This document shows positions 1-10,505 of a DNA stretch of 21,886 nt, one piece after another. Position 1 is the first letter of the stretch; every line of letters starts with the position of its first letter. Location: NCBI GenBank assembly GCA_032358255.1, contig JAULBX010029489.1, positions 1 through 21,886 on the forward strand. Direction: 5' to 3'. The notes beneath the pieces are model-generated. The model saw only the letters and a program-made list of their open reading frames with translations, ran no database searches and was not told the origin of the DNA. A program made the translations under genes and the position numbers. The stretch is from Heterotrichella gracilis. Lineage: Eukaryota; Sar; Xanthophyceae; Tribonematales; Xanthonemataceae.

Positions 1-159
1 AACACCCCCATGCACCACCCTCAAACCCACCAGTGGTGCCTGGGGGGATGGTGATGAGCTGGCTCAGGTTGAACCCTCAACCCTAAACAACCCCATGCAC
101 CACCTTCAAACCCACCAGTGGTGCCTGGGGGGATGGTGATGAGCTGGCTCAGGTTGAAG
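1..159. repeat. 73-bp direct duplication around a telomere-like spacer (gene A exon 5)
   Basis: Positions 1-73 and 87-159 are near-identical (both contain CCCACCAGTGGTGCCTGGGG and GATGAGCTGGCTCAGGTTGA). The spacer 74-86 is CCCTCAACCCTAA. The second copy is the real 3' end of exon 5; the first lies in the following intron or beyond. Paralogue B has a single copy here. The left copy is cut by the window edge, so a longer array cannot be excluded. Confidence 0.9.
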
Positions 160-2205
160 CTGCCCAGCTGGCCCACCAGGGAGTCCAGGAAGCCTGCTCG
201 GTTGTCACCCACCGAGGTGAGTGCAGCGAGGATCTTGGCCACATCGCCTTGCAGGAAGCCGCCGATGATGTCCTGGTGGTGTGGAGGTGGGGTGGTGAGG
301 GGTGGTGGCGATGCGTAGATGATGGCGGGGGTGGGACGGAACAAGCCAGGTGAAGTGCACCGAGTGTTTTGCTCCTGGCCTGGTAGCTAGAAAATAAGTT
401 TATTTACTTTCTATCTTTGATGTCTTGACCTCGGCCATGTCAACTGGGGAATCCAGTACCATTTTTTAGGGTTTTTGTGATTAGGGTTTTGGGGAAGCGC
501 ACCTGGATGTTCTGCTTCTGACCAGACAGGAAGTCCCTCATCTCAGCCAGATCAGTTGAGTTGAAGTCAAGGGATTCCAGCTCAGCCAAAAACTCGTCAT
601 ACTCGGTGCCGTTGAGGGAGGCCAGCATGTCCCCGATGGCATACTCGAGGTCCAGGGAGGACACGTTAAAGTTGGACAGGCTGGCGATGAGCGAGTCGAT
701 GTAGGGCTGCAGCTCGGAGGCGTTCCAGGAGTTGAGGAACTGGCTAAGCTCGGGGCCTACGCGGGTGGGGAGTGGGGGGTGGGGGTTGGGGGTTTTGGCC
801 CTGAGCAGCAAAGGGAACTTTGAAGGGTAGGCCACTCACTGTCCCAAATTGTCAAGGTGTAGTTGAGGGCGCCAGTGTCTAGGGTTTAGGGTTTGAGGGG
901 CAGGCCACTCACTGTCCCAGTTGGTCAAGGTGTAGTTGAGGGCGCCAGAGTTTCCTGTGAGCGCGCTGAGGAGGCCGCCCAGGTCAGTCCCGTTGCTGAT
1001 GATGCTCAGGGCCTGCTGCCAGGCGGGGCTGTCAGATAGCTTGGTGCTGATTTGGCCCAACAGCGATGTGGCGTCAGCCAGGTTGGTGGGAGCAGTGCCC
1101 TGTAGAGGATATCAGTGGGTTGTAAGGATACTAGATTAAAAATTTGGGTACCATTGATTAAGGCTGCCAACTAGGAGCTTGAGCAGTAGTCACAAGACCC
1201 TGCCAGGAGCCAGGGTAGTGTTCTGCGATTGACGTGGGTACACCAAGTTGGTGGGAGCCCTGCCCTGTAGATGCTGCAAGTTTTGAAGAAAAAGGTGAGA
1301 TGTGGCAGTTGGTAGGGGCCTCAGTAGGAGCCTGAGCAGTGGCTACGACGCCCGCTGGTGGTTTGTGACTGACTGTGGGTACGTTAGTGTGTACGTCAGT
1401 GTACGTTATGGTACGTAAGTGTACGTTAGGGTACGTTAGTGGGTACGTTAGTGTGCACAGACAATTGTGGCCACCAATCAACAAGGGACCCACGAACTCA
1501 TATATGTTGCCCAGCTGCAACGGCACAGTCGGGTACAGGGTCCAGGTTGTGACGTACGTTACCGATGGCGTTGATCTCGCTGCCGAGCTGGTCCAAGCTG
1601 GGCCCCAGAGCTCCCAACTGGGCGGCCTGCGTGTTCGCGTAGGCGGCATAGTCTGCATGTAGAAACACGAAGTCAGGCTAGTTCTTATAGAGGGTCAACA
1701 CGGCCTCCCTGTCTACGGTGGAGAACCACCAGGGAAATAGAGTTGCTACCGCGTACGCTAGCTCGGAAATCTAGGCAGTTAACTGGGCAGTTGCCATGCC
1801 AGCTATGCCAGCAGAGCAGCCGTATTTTGTCGACGGAGTTGGACGCTGGACCCAGCGAAACCTGAACACCTCCATACAACCAAACCCCGGATAGGCCTGA
1901 ACGAATACAGACCCTTCCTTCTTTCTGTTCGGTTGCCGATTTTGCCACCAGGGACATTGCCGTGATGGTAGATATGCGGCCAGACGCAATTACTCATTGC
2001 CTCCCACGTTTTTGAACTGGCCGATGTTCCATGTAAGTTTGCTGCGTTTAGCTGGTTGCAGACATTAGACCCGCATCTTCCCCCGATTGTCTCAGGTGGC
2101 CCTACCTGTTGGTGTGTATTGACGCAAGCTCCGAGCATCGGCGCCCAGCTGTAGTGCCAGGAGGGCGATTAGGCAAAGTGCCGAGGCCTTGAAGACCGAT
2201 CTCAT
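1..2205 (-). CDS. Secreted N-glycosylated protein, paralogue A (3' end outside window)
   Basis: Not recognised as a named family. Model on the minus strand: exon 1 2205-2106, exon 2 1652-1558, exon 3 1099-913, exon 4 756-503, exon 5 272 to about 116; the remaining exons lie beyond the left edge. All junctions are GT-AG and keep frame. The start at 2205 is chosen because it opens directly into a signal peptide (MRSVFKASALCLIALLALQL, then GADA). The mature part is helical-looking and rich in N-glycosylation sequons (NGT twice, NYT, NAS, NVS, NGT, NST, NLS), so it is probably secreted or a wall/matrix protein. Exons 1-4 match paralogue B in length (100, 95, 187, 254 nt) and exon 4 differs at only 5 of 85 residues. 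Exon 5 is 36 nt (12 codons) shorter than in B, still in frame, and its donor is uncertain because a local duplication covers this area. Intron 2 carries a minisatellite and intron 3 a telomere-like insertion. Confidence 0.82.
351..503. repeat. Degenerate copy of exon 4 3' end plus telomere-like tract (gene A)
   Basis: About 351-449 (GAAGTGCACC..TTTTGCTCCTGGCC) resembles the 3' end of exon 4 with its donor (GAAGCGCACC..TCTGCTTCTGACCA from 494). Between them, 465-493 holds two telomere-like units (TTTAGGGTTTTTGTGATTAG, then GGTTTTGGGG). The equivalent arrangement exists in gene B, so it predates the gene duplication. Confidence 0.6.
829..950. repeat. 49-bp duplication of exon 3 end flanking TTTAGGG tract (gene A)
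   Basis: 829-877 and 902-950 match at about 45 of 49 positions and both contain the exon 3 splice donor (GACAGTGAGTGG on the minus strand). The spacer 880-898 reads TAGGGTTTAGGGTTTGAGG. Gene B at 5985-6083 has only one copy and no telomere motif, which gives the pre-insertion state. Confidence 0.93.
1248..1270. repeat. Duplicate of the exon 3 acceptor region inside intron 2 (gene A)
   Basis: AAGTTGGTGGGAGCCCTGCC (with CTGTAG following) copies the start of exon 3 and its acceptor at 1080-1105 (AGGTTGGTGGGAGCAGTGCC). It gives intron 2 a decoy acceptor. Gene B lacks the copy. Confidence 0.7.
1376..1456. repeat. Minisatellite of GTACGTTAGTG units in intron 2 of gene A
   Basis: About seven imperfect 10-12 bp units of the type GTACGTTAGTGT, GTACGTCAGT, GTACGTTATG, GTACGTAAGT. 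The core GTACGT is its own reverse complement and is the same hexamer as the real exon 2 donor in both paralogues (1552-1557 and 6456-6461). Gene B has no array here. Confidence 0.9.
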
Positions 2206-3508
2206 CGAGGATCCTGGCAGTGAACTCCCACAACGAGGACAGCCCACCTGGGTAGACTTGCAGTGCTTTTGAGTGTGAGGTTTGTTTGAAGTCTGTCGAC
2301 AACTTTTGCATGCATGCACGATGTACGCGCCGGGGACTGGGGACTCGACGTCGATCGGTATTTTTAAAAAACAAATGGCCCTTAGGGTTCAATCGTCGCA
2401 CATGCCATTGTCAAGTACTGTTGACATGCGCTTGTCAGCTCCGGCTGTCAACGTTAACGCTGTGCAACCGGATCCACTACTAGTGGCACTAGTGCACTTG
2501 TGGAGTGGCCACTGTGGCAGCTGCCACTAGTGCACATGACATGCACATTGTGCAGTTACGAAGTGCGCACTGCTAGGGCATGGCAGCTTGGTCCCAGACT
2601 GGGTGTGGTACACTGTTACAGTCAAACTTTGCAGAGGCTAGATTAGATCAGAATCCAGACTCAGCCTGGTGCCTTGTGAAGGCCTTGATTCACCTCAAAT
2701 ATTGCAGCCTGACAGTGGCTATATAGCTTCAAGTTGAACGACATAGTGGCATGCATGAAATAAAAAATCGAGTGACGTTTTGCGCGCCCCTTATCCAGGG
2801 GCATATTATGCGGTCTTCATCCTTCAGTGACCAAACGATGCAATAGCATGAAAACTTCATATTCAAAATAAAACCACCATCTGGCCCCGGCCACGCTTTG
2901 AAAAAGCCTCGTCTGGGTAGTACCAACGTGACGTGCAAAGGATGGGGGGGGATGCGGCGCTAAAACACCCCAACTTCACCCTCCAGGCTCCTCAAAAAGG
3001 CTGAAATGTGGGTTAACACATGCAGCAGTGCAAAGGCTTGGCGCACCATGAACAGCTGGGCAGTTCCACAGAGAGTGCAAACCCTCAACCCTAAACAGTT
3101 GCACTAGGGGGAAGAGGGAAAAAGCTGCGCACCCAGCCGCATGCATACTGGCAGCAGAGACCAATGCCAGGGTCCAAAAAACATAGACAGGGTACAACAG
3201 CTTTGCCGGCACGGAAAAGGGCAAACGGGCGACAGCATAAACACCGCACCCGCAGCTGATAATAAAGGCAAATGATTCGTTCCACAGTGCCGCAATCTAC
3301 AAGGGAGGGGAGCCACAAAAGGGGGAGGGGGAGAGCGCAACCGGGGTCAGCACCATCCTCATCCCACCCAGCGCCTATAAATGCCTCCCACGCGTGCCTA
3401 CCAGGTGGCAGCGCCTACACTAGCGCCCCAGAGACGCGCACAACGCCTGCTCGCCTCCCAGGGATCTGCCCTCTTATTATTTCATTTTTTTCAACATCAA
3501 GTTGGCGC
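2206..3508. other. Intergenic region between paralogues B and A
   Basis: No gene supported. It should hold gene A's promoter (right after 2205) and gene B's 3' UTR (just below 3509). Seen here: two near-palindromic GCACTAGTGCAC-like motifs at 2484-2535, a telomere-like tract at 3079-3096 (AACCCTCAACCCTAAAC, the same variant as 74-88), and a short repeat of gene B's last codons (CGCCTCCCAGGGA at about 3450 and TGCCTCCCAGGGA at about 3514). Confidence 0.6.
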
Positions 3509-6500
3509 CTACTTGCCTCCCAGGGACCCGAGCAGTGGCAGCAGCTTTGGGATTGTGGCTGCGTCCAGCTTTGGCAGCACCAGGGGGGTGATGGAGGCCA
3601 CATCGATGCCGCCCACCCCTCCGGGGATGGATGTGATTGCGGTCACAATCTGGTTGGCCACAGTCGAGTCCGCTGGGGGCACCTTGGCAAAGGCATTGAG
3701 GAAGCCTGCACAGGGGGGTACAAATGATGTCAATATAAGGATGAAACTAGTTGGTGATTACTTCTCTTTCTATTGGCAAAGCAGCGACAAAGCGTTCAAA
3801 AATTTACTCCTATTTTACGATATGATCAAGGTCAATAGATTCAAGGTGTAAATATTAATCATCTTTTCTTGTCCTTCCAACTTCCAATCTTGCCCTGACA
3901 AACCACCGTGTCTACGCTGGCAAGTTTGTTCAACTCGCCCACTGGGGTCACACAGCCTCCACATGTCCCCTTCATTACACTTTCACAAAAACCTTCATCC
4001 CTCACACAGCCTTACCTGCAAAGAGCGACGCCAGCTGGTCGTTGGTGAGTGTGATATCCTTGGACAGCGCCTGGATGGCGCTGCCCAGCTGAGCCTCGGT
4101 GAGGGCGCCCGACTTGACGTTCTTGAGCAGCGCGTTGAACATGTCACCCCCCAGCTTGGCGAGATCGGTGGTGGGGCCGGCTGCGGCGATTGAGGCGATG
4201 ATGGCCTGGACATCGGCTGCGCGGGGTGGGCGGGTGGGTGGTGAGGTGGTGCGCCAGTGGTGGAATGGGCGGGTATAAGGTGGTGGGCATGGGGATGTGG
4301 TGGGGGTGCATACAGCTGGCAGCGCTTTCAAAAGTGCTGGTGTGGCCTTCAATGTTGTTGCATTTGGCGATGCGCTGCGCGGTGGGCTGGCATGGGCCCC
4401 GTGCAGTACCCCCGCCCACTTGTGCACATACAGGGCCTGAGCAATAGCGGAGCGGCAAAGGGATGGGGCACATGCTTGGCAAAGCTTCAAGGCGGTGGGC
4501 GCAGGTTCAGATCCGATAACACGTCCCCAAACCCTACCTGGCAGCTTGACGGCCGCGGCGGGGCCTGGTGCGGGTGAGGCCATTGGCATGGGTGAGGCCA
4601 TTGGCATGGGTGAAGCCATGGGCATGGGTGAGGCCATTGGTGCGGCCCCGGGGGCCCTTGCTCCAGTGCCTGCGCACACCTCTGAGAGGGTGTTGTCCCA
4701 GATGTCGGCGAAGGTGCCCCCCAGGAGGGACTTGAAGGTGGTCTCCGCGGCGCTGCAGGCGGCTCCAGTCAGGGCGCCGATGTCTGCAAGGGGGGAAAGG
4801 GGGAGGGGGGTCAGGTGGTGATGGGGTGCAAGGGGTGCTTCGCTCGTGGTGTGGTGGCTCCACAGTTACCCATGCAACATGCTCATACCCACCGGGTGTC
4901 CAGTAGTCGATAGGAATTTTCATGCAAGCCCTATAAGACCCCTGTCTTTACCAAAATCCACATACCCCGCACACCCCAGCACAGGTAAAAGAAACAACCC
5001 AAGACTGGCCGCACAGCGCCACTCCCAACCCCACTACCCTCAAACGCACCCATTCCTGCGCCAGTGGTGGCATTGCCGACATTGTCAAAGATGCCCGCGG
5101 GAATGGTGATGAGCTGGCTCAGGTTGAAGCTGCCCAGCTGGCCCACCAGGGAGTCCAGGAATCCTGCCCCGTTGTCGCCCACTGAGGTGAGTGCGGCAAC
5201 GATCTTGGCCACGTCGCCTTGCAGGAAGCCGCCGATGATGTCCTGGAGGTGGGGTAAAGGGCCGGAAGGGTGAGGGTGGTGCTGGTGTGTGGGTGGTGGC
5301 GGGGAGGGGGCGAGATGGGACACACCAGGTGACGCGCACCACCCACCAGAGGTGGTTCCAGCACTGCTTGGGTATCACGTTTAGGGTTTAGAGGAAGCAC
5401 ACGGGGTTGATTTGCTTCTGGCCAGGCCAGGCAGCCAGTCTCTGATATCAGCCACGCCTGAGGACTTCAACGCCACCTTTCTCTAAGGTTTTGTTACTTA
5501 TAGGGTTTCATGGTTAGGGTTTCCAAATGCACACCTGGATGTTCTGCTTCTGGCCAGACAGGAAATCCCTGATCTCAGCCAGGTCGGTAGAGTTGAAGTC
5601 CAGCGACTCGAGCTCGGCCAGAAAATCATCGTACTCGGTGCCGTTGAGGTTGGCCAGCATGTCCCCGATGGCATACTCGAGGTCCAGGGAGGACACGTTG
5701 AAGTTGGACAGGCTGGCGATGAGCGAGTCGATGTAGGGCTGCAGCTCAGAGGCGTTCCAGGAGTTGATGAACTGGCTGAGCTGAGGGCCTGCGCGAGTGG
5801 GTGGTGGGTTGCGGGTGAGGTGTGGTGGGGGTTGTGGCATGGGGAGGGAGGAGGAAGGTGGGTGTTGCTGGTGCAGCGGTCACCATTTTGAAGTCAGCTT
5901 TGTGCCTGCAGTCCTCGAAAGGTAAAATCCCCACTGCTACGTGTTAAAGCACTTTACAAGGCAAGAAACGCCTTTTTGTGCCCAGAACAGCGCCCAGAGT
6001 AGCTTTCAAAAGTGTGAAGGGCAGGGCACTCACTGTCCCAGTTGGTCAAGGTGTAGTTGAGGACGCCAGTGTTTCCAGTGAGGGCGCTGATGAAGCTGCC
6101 CAGGTCAGTCCCGTTGCTGATGATGCTCAGGGCCTGCTGCCAGGCGGGGCTGTCAGATAGCTTGGTGCTGATTTGGTCCAACAGCGCGGTGGCCTCAGCC
6201 AGGTTGGTGGGAGCAGTGCCCTGCAGAGGATATCAGTGGGTTGTAAGGATGCTAGATTTCAAAATGGGTATCCATTACAAAAGGCTGCCAACTAGGAGCT
6301 TGAGCAGTGGTCAAAAGACCCTGCCAAGGCGACCCACTGTTGGTTTGCTACTGACCGTGGGTACACCAGTGTTGAAAAGCAACATCCATGGCCACCATCA
6401 AGCAACAATAACTGCAGTTGACCAGCAGCAAGGACCAACCAGTACAGGGTTTGAGACGTACGTTACCAATGGCGTCGATCTCGCTGCCGAGCTGGTCCAA

Positions 6501-7107
6501 GCTTGGCCCCAGAGCTCCCAACTGGGTGGCCTGCGTGTTCGCGTACGCAGCATAGTCTGCACGAAGGAACACCAGGTCAGGCTAGGTCTTACAACCAGGG
6601 TCAAACAAGGTATCCGCAATAAGGTGGAGACCTCCAAGCCAAGAGAGTACTTACTGCAGTAGCAACTTGGGAAACAAGGCAGTTCACTAGGCAGTTGCCA
6701 GCAGGGCACCGTAGTTTACGAATGGCACTGGGTTGGACGCTGGACAGCGAAAACTGTGTACAGCGAAAACTGTACACCTTTATACAAACAAACAGGGATA
6801 TGGATAAACAAAGACAGACCAGTGCCCCTTCTTTCAGCTGCCGATGGGTGAGCCACTCGGGACACTGCCCTTGGTAGATATGCGCCAGCTGCAATTACTC
6901 ATTGCCTCCCACGCATTTGAACAGTTCCAGGTAGGTATAGTTGAGTCTGCCTTGGTGGCAGACAATAGAGCCGCATCTTGCCCCCCGATTGTCTCAGCTG
7001 GCCCTACCTGTTGGTGTGTATTGACGCAAGCTCCGAGCATCAGCGCCCAGCTGTACAGCCAGCAGTGCGATGAGACAAAGTGCCGAGGCCTTGAAGATGG
7101 TCCTCAT
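3509..7107 (-). CDS. Secreted N-glycosylated protein, paralogue B (complete, 8 exons, 490 aa)
   Basis: Not recognised as a named family; function unknown. Exons on the minus strand: 7107-7008, 6556-6462, 6220-6034, 5788-5535, 5242-5050, 4783-4538, 4216-4016, 3705-3509, with stop TAG at 3511-3509. The total is 1473 nt, 491 codons, frame kept at all seven GT-AG junctions. The N-terminus is a signal peptide (MRTIFKASALCLIALLAVQL, then GADA). Residues after it form a sequon-rich helical half: nine N-X-S/T sites, one created across the exon 2/3 junction. A proline/methionine linker of MASPMP hexamers (exon 6) joins this to a second alanine/leucine-rich half (exons 7-8, for example ADVQAIIASIAAAGPTTDLA). 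No membrane anchor or catalytic motif is seen. The likely role is an extracellular matrix or wall glycoprotein (inference). It sits head-to-tail behind paralogue A, about 1.3 kb apart, and similarity includes the first 40 bp upstream of the ATG and parts of intron 1, so the duplication covered the whole gene. Confidence 0.85.
4573..4644 (-). repeat. 18-bp coding minisatellite encoding MASPMP (gene B exon 6)
   Basis: Four units of GGTGAGGCCATTGGCATG on the plus strand, read on the minus strand as MASPMP repeats. Unit length is a multiple of three, so copy changes keep frame. It forms the linker between the sequon-rich N-terminal half and the second half of paralogue B. Confidence 0.92.
5379..5535. 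repeat. Degenerate copy of exon 4 3' end between telomere-like tracts (gene B)
   Basis: 5391-5475 (TTGCTTCTGGCCAG, ATATCAGCCACGCCTGA) is a diverged copy of exon 4's 3' end at 5530-5610 (CTGCTTCTGGCCAGACAGG, ATCTCAGCCAGGTCGG). Telomere-like tracts sit on both sides: 5379-5392 (GTTTAGGGTTTAGA) and 5500-5523 (ATAGGGTTTCATGGTTAGGG). It corresponds to 351-503 in gene A. Confidence 0.75.
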
Positions 7108-8260
7108 CCTGGCAGTGAACTCCCACACCAACGGAGGGATTGGCAAAAAAAATAGTCTTTGACTGCAGATGAGCTGCAAAAGCCCGTCAAACGAGGAAAA
7201 AGAGCGGGCGGACAGCTGTTGTGCGATCTACTCGGAAGCTGTTGATGGCGCTGCTGTTGCCGATCAAAACGAACACTGGCGGCGGCGGAGTAACAACGTT
7301 CCCAGCACGAAAGGGACGAAGACCAAGTACAGGAAAAAGGGTTTGTGGCTGTGCTTATGTATCAGTCGGTATCAGGCGATAAGTTCAAAGTTCCAGAACT
7401 GAGCAGGTGCGCGCGGGTGTAGCTGCCGGGGATAGCCCAGAGGACGCCACCTGTTATCACAGTGATATTGAATAAAATTTTCCTGCCAGTTGGCCATTCG
7501 AGCAAATCCCCAGCAGCTGGAAATTGCCAATATTTTTAAAGGGATAAAAAAGGTTGGAAAAATACACCAAATATAATACAATTTCAATCAATTGGGCGTT
7601 TCACTGTTGCAGCAGCACAGGAGATCCAAGCCACGTTAGTGTGCAATACAATACAACATGGCCCTAGGGCATTGAATACCGGTCACGAGTCCCACAAGCG
7701 GCATGGCGTGCTGCATGGGCTGGTCAACTCTACAGCCGTGCCTTCAATTGTCCGCTAAAGAAAGCAAGAGCGCTAGAAGCCCCAAAGATCTGCACAGGCA
7801 TAGGCCAGCACAGCTTGCAGCTCCACATCCACAAAACTCTGCGCAAAACACTCCGGCAGCAATCCCTGGGACCCTATCTCCCACTTCCCTTTGCCCCCTT
7901 GACGCTCATCCCTACTTCCGGCAAGTCACTGCTGCTTGAGTGGGTGACAACTACTCCTGTATCTCCCCAGGCAGCAGGTCACAGGCCCCGCAGGGTGTTG
8001 GTGGTACACTGCAGCAGCTGTCTTGCTCTCAACCACTCACGCCATACTCCACTGCATGCTCGCCACCACTCTCCACTTCAGAATTTCCCGATGGCTCACC
8101 ACTCTCACGCGATCAACGCCCAGGAAACACGCCCAAGCTGGTCCAGCAAGCGGCGGCAGGTGGCCTTCCCCCTCCCCCCATTATTCCCAAAACCCCAGGA
8201 GGAAAAGCACCTCCCCACTCAGGGAAGCGCCACCAAACCACACGCCTGCGGGCGCCTGCG
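7108..8260. other. Intergenic region upstream of gene B and downstream of SWEET
   Basis: Holds gene B's presumed promoter (7108 onward; the first 40 bp resemble gene A's upstream sequence, with GGCAGTGAACTCCCACA shared) and the SWEET 3' UTR (just below 8261). Open frames on the plus strand at 7703-8344 overlap each other in all three frames, are proline/serine-rich and have no splice or homology support, so I see no gene. Confidence 0.6.
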
Positions 8261-10505
8261 CTAGCTCTTGTCTGTGATCCGCCCCAGCACAGCCTTGATG
8301 GGACGCATGTCCAGGGAGACAAGCTTGACCAGGTGGCGGCCTGAGGGCGAGGGGTACATGGTGTCCGGCGGATCGTCTCGCCGGTTGTCGCAGGCCGCGG
8401 GCGGGCCCTCCTGGCCATCCTCAAGCGTCGCCGTCGTCGTCTCTGATGGCGAGGGCAGTGTCACTCCCACTGCCTGCTCGGAGTCTGCTGACATGGGGGG
8501 GAGTAGGGTTTGTGTAGGGTTTGGGAGGGTCTTTGGAAAGGGTTTTGTGTGTTGTTTATACATGCCGGCTGCAGCAGTGGTCCAAGTGTGATGGTAAGGT
8601 GGGGTGGACTTTATGGAGAGATTTAAGGGGTTGTGCAACTTCCCATGTATGCAAGCAATAATGTTAAATTGAAGTACCTGGATACCTGTATAGCCTTGAT
8701 GGGAAGAGGCCGATGAGGACCACCTGCAGTGCGCCAAAGCCCGCCCCAATCCCGTTGGGCACCCACACAAAGGGGTCCCCGTTGGCCTGGAGGGGCAAGG
8801 GAGAGAGGGTTGGGAGAGGTAATTGCAGGCGGTGGGAGTGTTCCTGCCGCGACATGCTAGGGACATAACAGGTTTTTTACTAACATGCCCCCTCCTGGCA
8901 CCTTTGTCCTATCCTACTGCTAATACACACCCCATGAGAGGTGTGTTGGTGCCATGCGCACCGCCAGATCAGCAAAAACATGCTGCATGCCATGCCATGC
9001 CAATGCACCCCCTCCCCCCAAGCCAGGTACAGGAGGTACTAAAACACTCGTGCGATCAGTCCCTTGCTTTCTCCTGTGCCTTTAAACAAGCCCTGCGATG
9101 GGATCAGCGCCGTGCAATCCCCAGGTCAGCCAATGCACCTGCTGGGCCCGCACACCCCACTGCCACTGCACCCCATGCCCCCCCCACCTCCCCCACCACG
9201 CGTACCAGCCCGTAGATGAACCACATGGAGCCATTGACAATGGACATCACGGCCAGCGGCCAGTACAGCGACGAGGAGTTCCTTGCCTTGACCACCTCGT
9301 ACATGGTGGACAGGGGCGCAGCGTAGTAGATGAGCAGGATGCCATTGGTAGTGAAGCCCCTGAAATGGATAAGTGGGGTCAGGTGAGATTCAATTCCTAA
9401 AAGGTCTTTTCTCTGGACCAGCATTGGCGTTCATGTGAATACAGCTCCTGGCTTTCTGAGTCACAGGATGGATGGGTGCGTGCGGACGATGGCTCGTGGC
9501 AATGACATGTATGTGATCGCAGCTGGTGTGTGAATTGCAATGCGTAAGTGGCATGAAGGCCATGAATGCAGGCACTGGACAGCAGAGAACCACAAAGCGC
9601 TGATTGCGCCAACTCAGAGACAGGCTGTCATGCGCTTGAAGCTGGGTAAAAGCAGGGGGTGTGCAACTCACGATAAGTAGAGTCGGTATGAGCAATTTCA
9701 GGACAGAGGTGAGTGGCGCATGCTTGGGCAAGGCTGCTAACTGGCTGTATTGCTGGAACTGACTGACTCACCACATTAGCTTTATTTGGTCGTGCGCCAT
9801 GTCTCCCATGACAGTCACCACGCCCAGTGTTGTGATGACTGCCATAAAGAACAACACTATGTAGTTGAGCCTGTCTCGTACCTGCGTGAGACACAGCATA
9901 CACCCACTTTCACTGATGAACGCCTCTGTCTCCTCAGCTGTCAGATTGTCTACACCGCTGTGAGGCTGACTGGGTGCTGGTCATGCAACTTGGTTGCTCA
10001 GGAAGAATTGCTGTCAAAGGTAATTGCTATAATAGTGACTGCTAGCAGCATGGCTTACCTTTGCGTCAGCATACCCAGCCACACAAATTGTGAAATAGAT
10101 GCCTATCAGCAGGCCTATCTGGTTTGGGACAAAGATGAACAGGTCTTCGGTGACGAAACTGTAAACTATCCATCCTACGCAGTTCGCGACAGTCATAGGA
10201 TATGGAAATGGGTTCACATCCTGCACCAGAGGCCAAACTTTGTGTCAAGAAAGCAAAGGGATGTGAAATGGAAAAGGCATGTGAAATTGGCTACTAGGCT
10301 GCAGGCACCGAAACAAGGGAGCAGCGGTATGTTATCATTTTTATAAAGCCGCGAAGGTGTTTGGAGTAGACAGACTCACCCCAATATGGCCAGCCTTGCG
10401 TATCTTTTTTACAGCATTGTAGGGAGACGCAAACATCAGCACTCCGAAGATGCATCCTATGCTGGGTGCCACAATTTTGTTCAGAATATGCTTTGTGTCC
10501 GACAT
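8261..10505 (-). CDS. SWEET-family (MtN3/saliva) sugar transporter, 295 aa
   Basis: Facilitative sugar uniporter of the SWEET family, expected to be a seven-helix membrane protein; substrate and membrane cannot be told. Exons on the minus strand: 10505-10380, 10220-10059, 9881-9772, 9359-9206, 8786-8678, 8487-8261 (stop TAG 8263-8261), 888 nt, in frame throughout. Two MtN3 domains are clear: residues about 11-90 (SPYNAVKKIRKAGHIGDVNP, then NCVGWIVYSF) and about 130-215 (IYYAAPLSTMYEVVKAR, SLYWPLAVMS, NGSMWFIYGL). The four prolines typical of SWEETs are present (P28, P48, P148, P167), and each triple-helix bundle ends in a PNxxG motif, VPNQIG (N75) and VPNGIG (N195), the asparagines known to line the substrate pocket. 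Helix 4 links the halves at about 100-120. Residues 221-295 form a hydrophilic Ser/Thr/acidic cytosolic tail ending GRITDKS. The last intron has a CAGCAG tandem acceptor, so the tail can start at 8487 or 8484. Introns 3 and 4 are about 410-420 bp. Confidence 0.93.
8503..8548. repeat. Degenerate telomere-like tract at the last SWEET acceptor
   Basis: AGTAGGGTTTGTGTAGGGTT and following GGGAGGGTCTTTGG lie immediately upstream (in sense) of the last-exon acceptor, where on the coding strand they read as a CCCTA/CCCAAA-type pyrimidine-rich tract. Confidence 0.6.

Noticed and set aside
1376..1456. Regular repeats considered as a CRISPR-like array
   Set aside because: Units are 10-12 bp, contiguous and without spacers, inside a eukaryotic intron; a minisatellite.
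7703..8344. Three overlapping plus-strand open frames beside SWEET
   Set aside because: All three frames are open because of base composition; proline/serine-rich with no domain, and they lie opposite the SWEET 3' UTR and last exon.
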